A DNA stretch of 64,000 nt from Oscillibacter sp. (GTDB lineage: Bacteria > Bacillota > Clostridia > Oscillospirales > Oscillospiraceae). The stretch's first letter is position 1; the number at the start of each line of letters is the position of its first letter. Shown here in pieces: positions 27,485-39,900 of the stretch. The DNA is taken from NCBI GenBank assembly GCA_022652655.1, contig JALCRQ010000001.1, positions 124,001-188,000 on the forward strand. The letters are read 5' to 3'. The notes beneath the pieces are model-generated. The model saw only the letters and a list, made by a program, of their open reading frames with translations, was not told where the DNA came from and did no database searches. A program made the translations under genes and the position numbers.

Positions 27485-27548
27485 GGTACAATGACCGCGT
27501 AGCGGCCATTGTACCGGCGCATCAAAGCGCGGTGCGCTTTGGCGCATT
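27485..27548 (+). repeat. Compound palindromic leader element, copy 2
   Basis: GGTACAATGACCGCGTAGCGGCCATTGTACC then GGCGCATCAAAGCGCGGTGCGCTTTGGCGCAT. Confidence 0.7.
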
Positions 27549-27613
27549 GCAATCGGCCTCCGCCTCGCCCCCTGCGGGGCAGCCGGCGGGGATGCTTGAA
27601 TGGGGGAGAGAAC

Positions 27614-29197
27614 ATGAAGCTTCGCAAAAAGCTGACGCCGCTGCTTCTGGCGGCGGCGCTGCTGGCGTCCCTGGCCGTTCCGGTCAGGGCGGCGGCGCGG
27701 TTTTCCGATGTGCCGGCGGCGTTCTGGTGCGCGCCGGCCATCGAGCAGATGGCCGAGGGCGGACTGATCCGCGGCTACTCCGACGGCACGTTCCGGCCGG
27801 GGGATACCATGTCGGTGGGGGCGTTTATCACCGTGGTGGCCCGATGCGCCGGAACGGATTACGGCGCGGACGGCAATGGATACTGGTGCGGCGGTACGGT
27901 GCGGGGCGCCCGGGCGGCGGGCTGGCTGCCGGAATCGTACTGCTCCGCCGCCGTAAGCGCCGGGACGTATGCAAAGCCCATTACCCGGGAGACGGCCGTC
28001 TATGTACTGATGAAGGGCCTGCAGCCGCAGGATCGGGGCCTGGGCTACACCGCCGGACAGATTCCGGATTACGACCGGATCGGTGCGGATGTCCGGGAGA
28101 CGGTGCTTGCGGCCTACAACGCGGGAATCACCAAGGGCGGCGCCTCCGGCGCCTTCGGCCCAGGAGACCTGCTCAACCGGGCGCAGGCGGCGGAGTTGCT
28201 GCGCCGGGCGGGCTTCGTCCGGGCCGCCCAGCTGCCCTCCGGCTGCGAGGTGGACTATCTGGACGTGGGACAGGCTGACGCCATCCTGATCCGCTGCGGC
28301 GGCCGCAGCATGCTCATCGACGGCGGCAACACGGAGGATTCCAGCCGGATTGTCTCCTATTTAAAAAAGAGCGGCATTACATATCTCAGTGCCGTGGTCT
28401 GCACCCATGCCCACGAGGATCACGCGGGGGGCCTGGCCGGCGCGCTGAATCAGGCGGCGGCGGGAACCGTTTACGCACCTGTCACAAGCTATGATTCCGA
28501 CGCGTTTCGCAGCTTTGCCAAGTATACCGCCCAACAGGGCCTGCCCATCACCGTACCCGAGGCCGGCACGGAATTTACCCTGGGCGGAGCCACGCTCCGC
28601 TTCCTGGGGCCGCTGCGGTCCGACTACGGGGAGGTGAACGACAGCTCCATCGTCCTGCGGATGACTTACGGCGGGACGTCGTTTCTCTTTACCGGCGACG
28701 CCGGGGAGGAGAGCGAAAAGGATCTTCTGTCCTCCGGACAGACCCTGTCCAGCACGGTTTTGAAGGTGGGACACCACGGCAGCGCAACCGCCACCTCCTA
28801 CGCCTTTTTGCGGGCCGTGTCCCCGCAGTACGCCGTGATTTCCGTGGGGGCGGGCAACAGCTACGGCCATCCGGACGCGGCGGTGCTCAGCCGCCTGCGG
28901 GACGCGGACGCGGCGCTTTACCGCACCGATCTGCAGGGAACCATTACCTGCGTCAGCGACGGGAAAACCGTGACGGTTACTCCGGAGAAAAATCCCAACG
29001 CCATCACCAATCCCACAGCAGCGGACGGCTCTGGGCAAAATTCCGCGGAGCTCCGGTACATTGGGAATATCAATTCCCATAAATTCCACCGCCCGGACTG
29101 CCCCTCGCTGCCGGAGGAGCAGAACCGGATCACGTTTGCCGACCGGGCGGCGGCCGTGGCGGCGGGTTACCAGCCCTGCAAAATCTGCAACCCCTGA
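27614..29197 (+). CDS. Secreted SLH / metallo-beta-lactamase fold (ComEC-like) / Ada-like Cys-site fusion protein
   Basis: Signal peptide; SLH-like FSDVPAAFWCAPAIEQMAEGGLIRGYSDGTFRPGDTMSVGAFI; MBL DGGNTEDSSRIVSYLKKSG...CTHAHEDHAGG...LFTGDAG...LKVGHHGSATAT; C-terminal KFHRPDCPSL...YQPCKICNP. Confidence 0.88.
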   Translation: MKLRKKLTPLLLAAALLASLAVPVRAAARFSDVPAAFWCAPAIEQMAEGGLIRGYSDGTFRPGDTMSVGAFITVVARCAGTDYGADGNGYWCGGTVRGARAAGWLPESYCSAAVSAGTYAKPITRETAVYVLMKGLQPQDRGLGYTAGQIPDYDRIGADVRETVLAAYNAGITKGGASGAFGPGDLLNRAQAAELLRRAGFVRAAQLPSGCEVDYLDVGQADAILIRCGGRSMLIDGGNTEDSSRIVSYLKKSGITYLSAVVCTHAHEDHAGGLAGALNQAAAGTVYAPVTSYDSDAFRSFAKYTAQQGLPITVPEAGTEFTLGGATLRFLGPLRSDYGEVNDSSIVLRMTYGGTSFLFTGDAGEESEKDLLSSGQTLSSTVLKVGHHGSATATSYAFLRAVSPQYAVISVGAGNSYGHPDAAVLSRLRDADAALYRTDLQGTITCVSDGKTVTVTPEKNPNAITNPTAADGSGQNSAELRYIGNINSHKFHRPDCPSLPEEQNRITFADRAAAVAAGYQPCKICNP

Positions 29198-29655
29198 GCG
29201 ATTCCTCCGGGGGGGGCTCCTGCGGCGTTCCGAATATGCGGCGCTCCCCTTCAGCCCCGCGGCATTCGCTGAGAATGCCGCGGGATTTTTCTGCCCCGGA
29301 GCGGAAACCTCCAAATCTACGCTCAGGATACAAATTCACAAAAAAACGTTAAAAACTGATCAAGAAAATTGGATACAGCAGGAAAATGATTTTTCTATAT
29401 TTATACTGAATTTTGGAGTTTTACACAAAATAATCCGGAAATATCCGTGCAAAAAAATAGGTACGATTTTCCTAAATAGGCTTTAAAAACAGCGGGCAAT
29501 TTGATATGATAAAGTTACAAATCGACTATGATAGGAAAATCAGAACGTTTAACGCGGGAATGAGCGGCGGCAGCCATCTTCCGGCGGCGTTTTGTTCCTC
29601 GGATAAAGGCGGGAGGATCCGGCGGTTCCGGAGGTTCCCCCAGATCGGAGAGAGC

Positions 29656-30861
29656 ATGGACAAGAGCAGAACCCGACGCTATCACCGTCCGTCCACAAAG
29701 GCCGTCGCGCTGATTCTGGCTGCGGTGCTGACGGCGTCGATTGCCGTCAATGCCGCCGTTACAGTAAAAATTACCGGGGGAGATTCCTCCCAGGCGGCGA
29801 AGAACTATTTGGTGGACAGCACGGACTATGTACACAAAAACCGCTTTGAGCGCATTTCGGAGCTGGCGGGCACGCTGAAAAACCCCACCACGCTGGAGGA
29901 CTACTACCGTCTGGCCTCTACGCAGATTGCGGCGGAGAACTATTCGGAGGCCCTGGACAGCGTAGAGCGCTGCCTCTCCCTCTATTTCGGGGGCGACCGG
30001 GAGCTGGAGCTGGATCTGTGGCTCAAGAAGGCCTGCCTGCAGGTGATCCTGGGGAAGGACGAGGATGCGCTGACCTCGCTGGACAGCGTGCAGCATATGG
30101 ATCCCAGCCTGGCCAACGCCTATCTGATCCGGGCGCAGATCTACGCCAAGCAGGATGATATGGAGCCCCTGGCCCAGGCACTTTCGGCGTATCTGACGCT
30201 GAAACCCGAGGACAGCGACGTGCGGGGCCTGCTGGCCCAGGCCATGTTTACCCAGGGCGATTACCAGGGCGCCACGGCGCAGTATGAGACCATTCTGGAC
30301 ACCGCGCCGGCGGAGGCCGACCTGTCGCAGACGGAATACCTCTACGCGCTGACCTGCATTCAGCTGGGAGACTTTAAAACCGCCGAGAAAAATCTCAGCG
30401 CCGCGCTGGAAAAGGACGACTCCCTGGACGGCATTTCCTATTACCGGGGAGTGTGCCGGATGTCCCTGGGGAATTACGCCGGTGCGGTGAAGGATTTTTC
30501 CGCGGCCATCGGGAAGGACGACATGACGCAGGCCAGCTACTATTCCAGAGGGCTGTGCCGGATGATGTCGGAGGACGGGGCGTACGACAAGGCCCTGACC
30601 GACGTGCGCAAGGCGGTGAGTCTGGACGCCAAAAACGAAACCGGACGCCAGGCCGCCGCTCTCCTGACGCAGCTGGAGACAGCCCAGCGGGCCACAGCGG
30701 AGGCGGATGCCAAGGCAGCCGCAGAAAAGGCAGCCAGGGAGAAAGATGCCAAGGAGAAAGCCGCGGCAAACGAAAAGCAGCAGTCCGCTGCCGCAGATAC
30801 GGTTCAGAAGGACACCGAAGGGAACGGGCAGAGCCAGTCGGATTCAAAAGCGGCGTCCTGA
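29656..30861 (+). CDS. TPR-repeat protein with N-terminal TM/signal anchor and Lys/Ala/Glu-rich tail
   Basis: Repeated TPR-like units (LANAYLIRAQIYAKQDDMEPLAQALSAYLTLKPED, YYRGVCRMSLGNYAGAVKDFSAAIGKDD, YYSRGLCRMMSEDGAYDKALTDVRKAVSLD). Confidence 0.82.
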   Translation: MDKSRTRRYHRPSTKAVALILAAVLTASIAVNAAVTVKITGGDSSQAAKNYLVDSTDYVHKNRFERISELAGTLKNPTTLEDYYRLASTQIAAENYSEALDSVERCLSLYFGGDRELELDLWLKKACLQVILGKDEDALTSLDSVQHMDPSLANAYLIRAQIYAKQDDMEPLAQALSAYLTLKPEDSDVRGLLAQAMFTQGDYQGATAQYETILDTAPAEADLSQTEYLYALTCIQLGDFKTAEKNLSAALEKDDSLDGISYYRGVCRMSLGNYAGAVKDFSAAIGKDDMTQASYYSRGLCRMMSEDGAYDKALTDVRKAVSLDAKNETGRQAAALLTQLETAQRATAEADAKAAAEKAAREKDAKEKAAANEKQQSAAADTVQKDTEGNGQSQSDSKAAS

Positions 30862-30973
30862 TACAACAGGATCCTTTCGGCGGCATAAAACTGCCGTGTG
30901 CAGCTCATTAAAAAACAAACTACAGTCCAGACGGTTCGAAAGACCGACAAAACTGTGAAAGGCTGGTATTGAG

Positions 30974-33900
30974 ATGAACGATACGGGAGCCAGGAGAATC
31001 GGAAGAAAGGGTGTTCTCGCAGCAGCCGCGGCGTTGGCCGCGCTGGTGCTGTGGGTTTGCCCGGTTACCGCGATGGCGGCGGAGGCGGAGCAGCCGTCCG
31101 CCGTTTCGTCGTCGGAGAGCGCGGGGAGCAGTCTGTCCTCCGGCGGGGAGGGAAGCTCCTCTGCCGCAGCGGCGGAGAGCACCTCCGGCAGCGGGACGGA
31201 GACTCCCGCGCCTGCGGAGAGCACCGGCGGCACGGAGACTCCCGCGTCCGCAGAGAGCACCGGCGGGACGGAGACTTCCGCGCCCGCGGAGAGCACCTCC
31301 GGCAGCGGGACAGAGACTTCCGCGCCTGCGGAGAGCACCTCCGCGCCGGCTTCGCTGAGCGTGTCTGCCGGTGAGACGGCGGGGACGCCGGCACTTCTGG
31401 CCGCCGCTCCCGAAACCGAAACCAAGACCGCTGCTGCGCCCGTGACCACGCCGGAGTATCAGATTCCGTCCGGCTCGGCCTATGTGGTGGGCAGCGAGGA
31501 TACCGTTTATCAGAATACCGCCGCGTCCAACGCCATTCAGCAGGCCATTGACGCGGCGATTGCCGCAGCCAAGGACAGCGTGACCATCGTCGTGAACAAC
31601 GGCGTATACACCGGCGGCATCAACGTGATCTACACCACCGCTCCCGCCTCCGGGGGAGAGGGCGAAACGCAGACCGAGCCTACAAAGCTGGGGCTCAATA
31701 TCATTGCCTCCGACGCCTTCACCAAGGATAAGGACGGCAATATTACCGATTCCGCAGGCAAGCTCACCGCCGACGTCAATGCGAACTCCGCCGGCGGCGT
31801 GGAGGTGGAGGGCGGCCTCAGCGTAAAGGACGTCAATCTGCTGCTGGCCGGCATCTATCTCTCTCTCAAGGAGCAGGAGAAGAGCAAGGTCGCCGTGGAC
31901 GGCGCGGACACCTTCACCTATTACGGCACCCGGGAGGGCGACAGCGCCACCCTGGAGCTGAAAAACATCACGGACGCCATCACCGTCAGCGGCGGCGGCG
32001 GGAACGACAAGCTGGATGTCTCCGTAACCCAGACGCCCACCAAGACCTTTACCGTGGGCGGAGAGGGAGAGTCTCTGGTCACAGTGGACGGCGCGGCCCC
32101 GACAGAAGCTGCCAAGACCGCCATTGTGGATGCCGTTGAAGCCGGCGTCAATGGCCTGGCAGGCACGGATACCCGCCTGGAGGTCACCGTCAACGGCGAC
32201 GCGGGCGACGACACCATCACCGTCAAGCTCATCAACTCCACTGCCATCACCACCGACAGCGAGGATACGACGGCGGAGGGCAGCGCCCAGCCGACAGCCA
32301 CGCCGCCCACCACCGCCACCATCACCATCGACCTCTCCGCCAGCAAGGTGACGGTCAACGCCGGGGACGGCGCGGATACCGTCACCGTCAGCGGCGGGTC
32401 TGAGCTGGGGCTGGCCACCATCGCGGTGCAGCCCATCCTCAACGCCGTCACGGATCTCATTGCGGAAAAACTGGCTCCCGCCACCGGCCTTCAGGGGACG
32501 GAGATCACCCTCAACGGCGGCGCGGGGGACGACGTCCTCAACGTGGACACCACCTCGGCGTTCTCCAGCTTCCGGGGCGTGAAGGTCACCGCCAACGGCT
32601 TCGGCGGCACGGGGACCAAGGCGTCCGGCGAGTTCGACCGTACCCACCTCACCGGCAAGCTGGAGAAGCTGGCCGACGGTGAAGCTGCGGATACACATAT
32701 TAAATATAATGCAGAGACGAACACCGTCTCTATGGATACTGTGGCGGAGATCAGTATTCTCAACGGCGCGGCGGCGGTTTCCAAGCTCTACGCCGGCCTG
32801 GACGTAAATGCCATCGACGTCAATGCCGTCACAGACGTGCTGGCAGGGAAGAAGACCGTCGAAAAAACCCTGGCCGACATGAAAAACGAGACGTTTGCCT
32901 CCTTCACGGACTATGTCATCACGGACTATGACGGGACGGCCGCCTTTGCCAACGGAAGCGGCGCCGGGATCATTCTCTCCAACCTGGTCATCGAGGGCGA
33001 GCAGGTGACACTGGGCAATCTCACGGTGCCCAATCTGACGCTGATCGTCAACGGCCAGGACAGCGGCGAGAACGAGTCCGGCAGCGTCACAGTGGCCGGC
33101 CGGGTAGAGGCCAAGAACATCCTCGTCAGCGTGGAGAACAGCGACAGCCACGCGCTGACGATTATCGAAAACGATCTGGGCGACGAGGATCAGAACGTCG
33201 AGATCGAGGGCAGCCTTTTTGACGTGGCCAGCGACGCCAAGATTACAGTGGGTGCGGCCGGAGCGCTCATCGCCGGCGGCGCGGTGGATCTCTCCGCCGC
33301 CAGCAAGCAGACCAAGGGCCTGCTGCCCACGGAGAATCTGGACAAAATCGCCGGACTGATTGAGCCCACCGCCGGCGAGGCGGGCAATCTCAATTTTGTG
33401 GCGGTGAAGGTCGGCTCCGCAGTGGTTGAACTGCTGGGCACCATTCAGGCGGGCGCCGTCCGGGCCAGCGCGTCATCCTTCGTGGACACCGGGGCCACCA
33501 ATAAAAATCTGGCCAACTTCGGCCTGCCTCTGGCGGTGGGCGTCGTGGTTTCCAACGCCAAGGTTCTGGTGAACGGCGGCAAGATCACCTCCACGGTGGG
33601 CGGCGTCAAGCTGAACGCCGACTCCCGGGTGAGCCTGGATACCGAGGCACTCTCCGGCCGGCTGCCGTTTACCCTGGCGGTGGGCGTCGTGGTCAACGAC
33701 TCCTGCGTGGACGTCCGGGGCAGCTCCGACGTGCGGGCCGCGGGCGATCTCCATGCCGACGCCTACGGTTCCACGGATGTCACCACCGTGTCCAGCGGCA
33801 CCAACAAAATGCCGCAGACCAGCTTTGGCAGCAGCACCGATTCCGCCGCCAACACCACACCCACCGGCTCTACCACCAGCTCCAACAAGCTGGATACAGG

Positions 33901-36900
33901 CAAATCCGGCGGCTTCTTCGCCGTCAGCGTGGCGATCCAGAATGTGTACGCCGCCATTCGGGAGGCGGCGAGAGCCTCCGCGGACGGCGACCTGACGGTT
34001 ACCTCCTCCGCCTATGAGCACGTGACCAACAAGGCCACCTCCAACCCGGACGAGACCGGCGATTCCATGTCGCTGGATCAGCTCCTCAAGACCGTGGACG
34101 GCCTTTTGACCAAGACTTCCCAGAACCAGGGCACCGGCGCCAACGGCAAGCCCGCCAGCTCCGCCGGACAGGGCGCTCTGGGCGCGGCCGTGGACAAGAT
34201 GACGGGCAAGACCAATTCCTCCACCGGCGCGGGCAATCTGGTGAATACCGGCACTTCCGGCGCCACCTCCGCCTCCACCGGCGCGGGGACGACGTCCCAG
34301 ACCAGCACCACCCAGCTGGTGGGCGCGCTGGCCGTCACCTATGCCGGCAACACCAATACCGCTTATATCGACACCACAGGCGTGCTCTCCGCCGGCGGGA
34401 AGCTGGCCGTCCGCGCCTCCGGTTCCATGACCTGCGAGACGCTGGCCGACGGCTCTCCTGTCCAGCGCACCAGCGCCGGCGCTACCGGAACCGCCAGCGC
34501 GCCGGTGACCACGCCTCAGGATACGCCGTATCCCGGCGCCACCCAGGGGAAGATCGTGATCTCCGGCACCACCAACGGCTATCTCACGGTGGATAAAACC
34601 ACCGCCGCCGAGCAGACGGCGCTCAGTACCATCAAGGTTACCGCCATTGCCCGCACCGGCTACAAGCTGGCCAAGAACGCGGCGGGCACCGCCTTTACCG
34701 GCGTTACCGTCACCTCGGACGCAGTCACCGAAGCCATTGAGATGCAGCTGGACACGGCCGTGGGCGACCGCGCAGACGGCGCAACCTGGTATACCGGGAC
34801 CTTTACCATGACTGCCACCCAGCAGCTGCTCAACGCGGCGTTCGTCCCCAAGGACTATACCCTCACCTGCACCAACGCCAATCTCAAGGCCGGCAGTTTT
34901 GCCCTCTATGCCAATGAGACTTCCGATGTGGCTGCCTACTATGCCGACGAGGGTGAGAGCGTCTACCTCAAGGTGAAGCCCAACGCCGGCTATACCGTGG
35001 AGACGGTGAAGATCACCTATACCACCGGTACCGGCGAGACGGCGACGCAGACCGAACGTCCCTATACCACCATCACGGCGGGAAGCGTCTACCGCTTCAC
35101 CATGCCCGCCGGCAACGTCACCGTTACGGTTACCTTCTCCGGCGAGAGCAAGACGCTGAAGCTTCTGCCCGCCGCCGATACGTCCCATCTGACCATCAAG
35201 GTCACCAAGCCCGGCGCCGCAGGCGCCGCGGCCACGGATTTCATTGACAACCTCACCGCCACCACCGTGCCGGCTTTCGCTGCCGCGGCGGTGGGCGAGA
35301 GCTACACCATCACGGTTACTCCCGACACGGGATACTATCTGAAGAACAACACCCTGCGCTTCGCAGGCAGCACCCCGGTCTATATCAGGGGACTGACCCA
35401 GGCGGCGGACGGCGTCAGTTGGACCGGGACCATCACGGTGCCCGCCGGCACCGGCGACGCGGCCATCAACGCTGAGTTCACCCAGAACCAGGCCGAAGCG
35501 CAGAAATCCTCCTCGCCCAAGACCAACGCGCTGGGCGTGGGCGTCAGCGTGTCCGTCGTCAACTACGACAACAGCGCCTATATCCGGGGCGGCGCCACGG
35601 AGACTGTCACAAACGGTCAGACCGTGGTGACGCCGGGCACCATCACCGCCGGAGGCGTGGAAGTCACCGCCCATACGCTGGACGCCACCTCCTCCTCTGT
35701 TGCCCGTGCGGGCTTTACCGCCGCTGATCTGGGATTGGCAGGCGCCCTCAGCGTCCATGTGGCCTCCATGACCAACAGCGCCGAGCTCAAGGCCGCTGAC
35801 ACGGAGCATCCCGACGCTCTGGCAAAGCTGATCTTGACGGACGGGGCGGATGTCACGCTGGACGCCTCCGTGGCCCGCAGTACCTTTACCACCGTGGCGG
35901 ACGCCGCCGGCACCGGCGCGCAGACCGTCGCCTCCGCCCAGACCGGCACCTCCAACAAGCAGACCGCCTCCAAACCGGCGGCCGGAACTGCCGCAAAGCA
36001 GCCCGCCAAGGACTCCGTGGGCGTAGGCGCCGGCATCGCCGTGGGCGTTGTGGGCGTGGACACCTACGCGAAGATCGCGGACGCCCTGTCCATCCTGGCA
36101 AAGGACGGCGCGGCGCTGGGCGCCCTCACCGTCAGCTCCAAATATACCGGTACGGAAAAAACCATCGCCAAGGCAGGCGCCTCCGGCGGAACCGCCGTGG
36201 TGCCGGTGCTGGCGCTGGACGTCTCCGGCGTCTATGCCGGCGCCGATACCGGAACCAATAAAAATGATGCGCTTCTGAAGTTCCAGGAGGGCGTCGACGT
36301 CAGTGCGCTCAGCTCCATGACCCGCACCATCACCGCGGACGCCGCGGCGGTGGGCGGCAGCGTGGGCGTGGGTGGCGCGTTCATCGTCGATGTGCTCAAC
36401 GACAGCGCCGTCGCCAATCTGGGCCGCGGCGTCAATACCAAGGGCAAGGGCAAGGCCGTCAGCGTCAAGGCCAATTCCATCAGCCGCCTGACCGCCACCG
36501 GCAAGGCCGGCGCCGCCGGAGCCCAGAGTACCACTACCACCGGAGGAACCGCCACCGGCGGCAAGAGCGCCGCGTCCAGCGGAGATTCCGGCGGGGACTC
36601 GGGGTCAGGCTCGGGGTCATCGGCTAAGGCTCCCGCAGCCGCCGGAGAGGACGAGGATCTGAGCGGCGCGCTGAACGATTTGTTTGACGAGAACAAGCAG
36701 CCGCCCGCCTCCACGGAGGAGGACGAGGACTACGCCGATTCCATGCAGCAGATGTTTGACGAGGGCGAGGCCGACGCGGTAGCCGACAAAAATACAGCGG
36801 CCGTATCCGGACTGGCCGGCGCCGCCAACACGACGAACGTCAACACCACCTCCGTCAACACCCTGACAGCCAACCGTCAGCGGGCGGAGACCAGCGAGGG

Positions 36901-39900
36901 CAGCGTCCAGGTGGCCGCGACCTTCGTGCTGAACGTGCAGCACAACGCCTCCGTCGCCTCCATCGCCTCCGGCATCACCGTCCAATCCGGCGGCGACGTG
37001 ACGGTGGAGAGCAAGGCCGATACCGACGGCGTGATCACTGCCAACGCCTCCGCCACCAACTCCACCACCGGTGTGGGTGTGGCCGTGGCCATCAATATCG
37101 TCACCTATGAGACTATCGCCGACGCGGGTGCCGCGGATCTCTCCGGGGCCAACCTCACCGTCAGGGCCGAGATCTACGAGGCCGACACGGCAGCCGGCGT
37201 CCAGAATTTCCTGGAGACGCTGAAGACCCAGTTTATCGCCGCGCTGGGTGCGACGCAGCTGGTGGACGCGCTGACCAAGGCTGCCACAGACGGCAGCTAC
37301 GACTCCCTCATCGACTATATTACCAGCCTTTTGACCGAGCAGGGCTTTACCGTATCCGAAGGCCTGCCTGCGACCATCAAGGACATTGCGGTGGGCCGGC
37401 TCACCGCCGCCCTGAAGGGTGAGGACGTGGAGCCGCTTGAAAACGAGGAGTATCAGCAGATCGTCGAGGACGCCGTGGCCTTCCTGGCCGATGCCGCCCG
37501 GGATCCCAGCGTGTTCAAGAGCGTAGTCACCAGCAACTGGGCAGCGATGCTGGAGAACTGGAAAACCACCATCACCGATCCCGCCGCCCGGCAGGAGATG
37601 ATCAACACCGCCTTCCAGGCTCTGTCCGCCCTGCTGGGCAGCGACGACGAGCCCGACGGCATGGGCAATAAGATCTCCACCTCCACCATTTCCGGCGTGG
37701 GCGCCGCCAATGTGGGCGTGGCCGGCAGCGTGGCGCTCAGCGTAGTCAACGGCACTACCCGGGCCTCCGTGGCGAATGTCGAAAGCACGGAGAACCGCGG
37801 CCCCGTGGACTTCACCGGCAGCATCGTCATCACCGCCGACGGGAAGCAGAAGGTCTACACCACCGCCGGCTCCACCGCCGACCTCAAGGGCCGGCCGGAC
37901 AAGAACAAGGCGGCGGCCCAGGGCTCTACCGCCTCCAACAACGGCGCCGGAACCGGCACCGCGGCTCCCAACACGGCCTCCAAGAAAACGGTGGGCGTGG
38001 GCGCCGCCGCGGCCATTTCCGTGGCCAATCTGACGGTACAGGCGTTTATCGGCGACAACCGCGCCGTCACCGCCCTGAGCGTGGATATCCGCGCCGAGGC
38101 AAAGAACGATCTGGACACCAACAGCGTCTCCGGCGCCGATCCCATCGTCCGCAGCGAGACGAATCAGACGACAAAGCCCGCCGGAACCACGGTGCCCACC
38201 ACCTCCGCAAAAAATACCTCCGTGGACGCCTCCGTCTCCGTCAGCTTCATCGATAATCTGGTGGAAGCTTACGTGGGCAAGAACACCACTCTTACGGCCA
38301 ACGGCGGCGATCTCATCACCACGGCGGACGGCAAAACCGTCAACCTCTATATTCTGGCCTCTCAGAGCGGCGACACCAAGACCAACGCCAGCGGCTACGC
38401 CATGGGGACTGCCACGGCGGTGGGCGCGGCGGTGGCCGTGAATATCGCCCTCAGCGACGTGTCCGCCCGGTTCCTGGGCAGCGGCACCGTCACGGGCAAG
38501 GCCGCAGTGCGGGCCGTCACCGAGGATCGGGACGACGCCAACGCGCTGGCGCTGGCCATGGGCGCCGATCTCCAGCGCTACCTTGACAAGATCAAGGCCG
38601 CGCAGAATCTGAACCGCAAAAATCAGGCGGCCGGGACGCAGGGCGGCAACGCAACCTCCCAGAACATTGCGAACCGGCTGAACGCCAATTCCAACAACCC
38701 GGCAGGCGGGAACACCACACCGGCCAGCAGCACCATGCCGCTGTCGGTGAACGCCCTCCATTCCCAAAACGCCCAGACTACCGCGCCCAACGGCTCCACC
38801 ACCGGCTCCGCCGGCGGCATCGGCAGCCAGATCAGCGGCAGCGCGGGCAGCGCAGGCACCGCCGTCACCGGCGGCCTGGGCGGCGCCAACGCCAGCCAGA
38901 CCACTCAGAATCTCCACGTGGCGGCGGCGGTAGCCGTGAACGTCACCAAGCACAGCGCCGTCACGGAGATCGCAGGCAAACTCAGCGCCTCCAACATCTC
39001 CGCCACAGCGGCCAACCACGGCGATTTCGCTGCCGTAGCCACCGGCGCGGCGGCCTCCTCGCTGAATTCCACCGCGCCCACAGGCACCACCTCCATCGGC
39101 GTGGGCGTCGCGGTGGGCGTCAACGGCAACACCGCCGCCGTGAAGCTGGGCGGCCAGCTCATCGCAACGGACGGCGACATCACCGCCGATGCGGAGCTGA
39201 CCCAGAATATGGACGGCACCTACAAGGGCAAGTACGGCGTGCTGGCCGTGGCCGGCAGCGTGTCCGGCAAGGGCTCCGCGGGCATCGCGGGCGCGCTGGC
39301 CGTCATGGTGGCCAAGGCCGTCAGCTCCGTCACCGCGGCGGACAGCACAACGCTGACCGCCCAAAACGGCACCGTTACGCTCCACGCCTACGACAAGTCG
39401 AAACTCTCCGCCGCCGCCATGGCCGCGACCCTCTCCAAGGGCGCCACCGCCGGTGTGGGCGCATCCTTCGCCCTGCTGTACGCGCAGAACGCCGTCTCCT
39501 CCAAGCTGGGTGACAGCGCGGTAGTCCGCGCAAAGGCCCTGAGCGTCACCGCGGAAAAGAAACGCGTAGACATCAAGGACTACGGCTCCCCCTGGAATAC
39601 CTCCGAGATCCTGAGCCTGACACAGGCGGGCGACGGGAAAAAGAAGGGCATGGCGGATGTTCAGAAGAACGCGGACGGCTCCTATAAGGTCACGCTGAAC
39701 ATTGAGTCCCAGGACGTGGTCACCGGACTGGAGGGAACCAGCATCCTCGGCACCGTCAACTATTACGCCTCCGCCGTGGCGGGCACCATCGTGGGCAGCT
39801 CCTCCACCGGGGAGAGCGGCAAGTTGGCTCTGGCCGGCGCGATCTCCATGCTCTTTAACACCAGCGCCACCGAGGCGCTCATCGGCAGGAACGCCGATAT

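Noticed and set aside
29330-29655. AT-rich region before the TPR gene as a c-di-GMP riboswitch or mobile element remnant
   Set aside because: No GEMM-type conserved core, terminal inverted repeats or transposase found; probably an ordinary promoter region.
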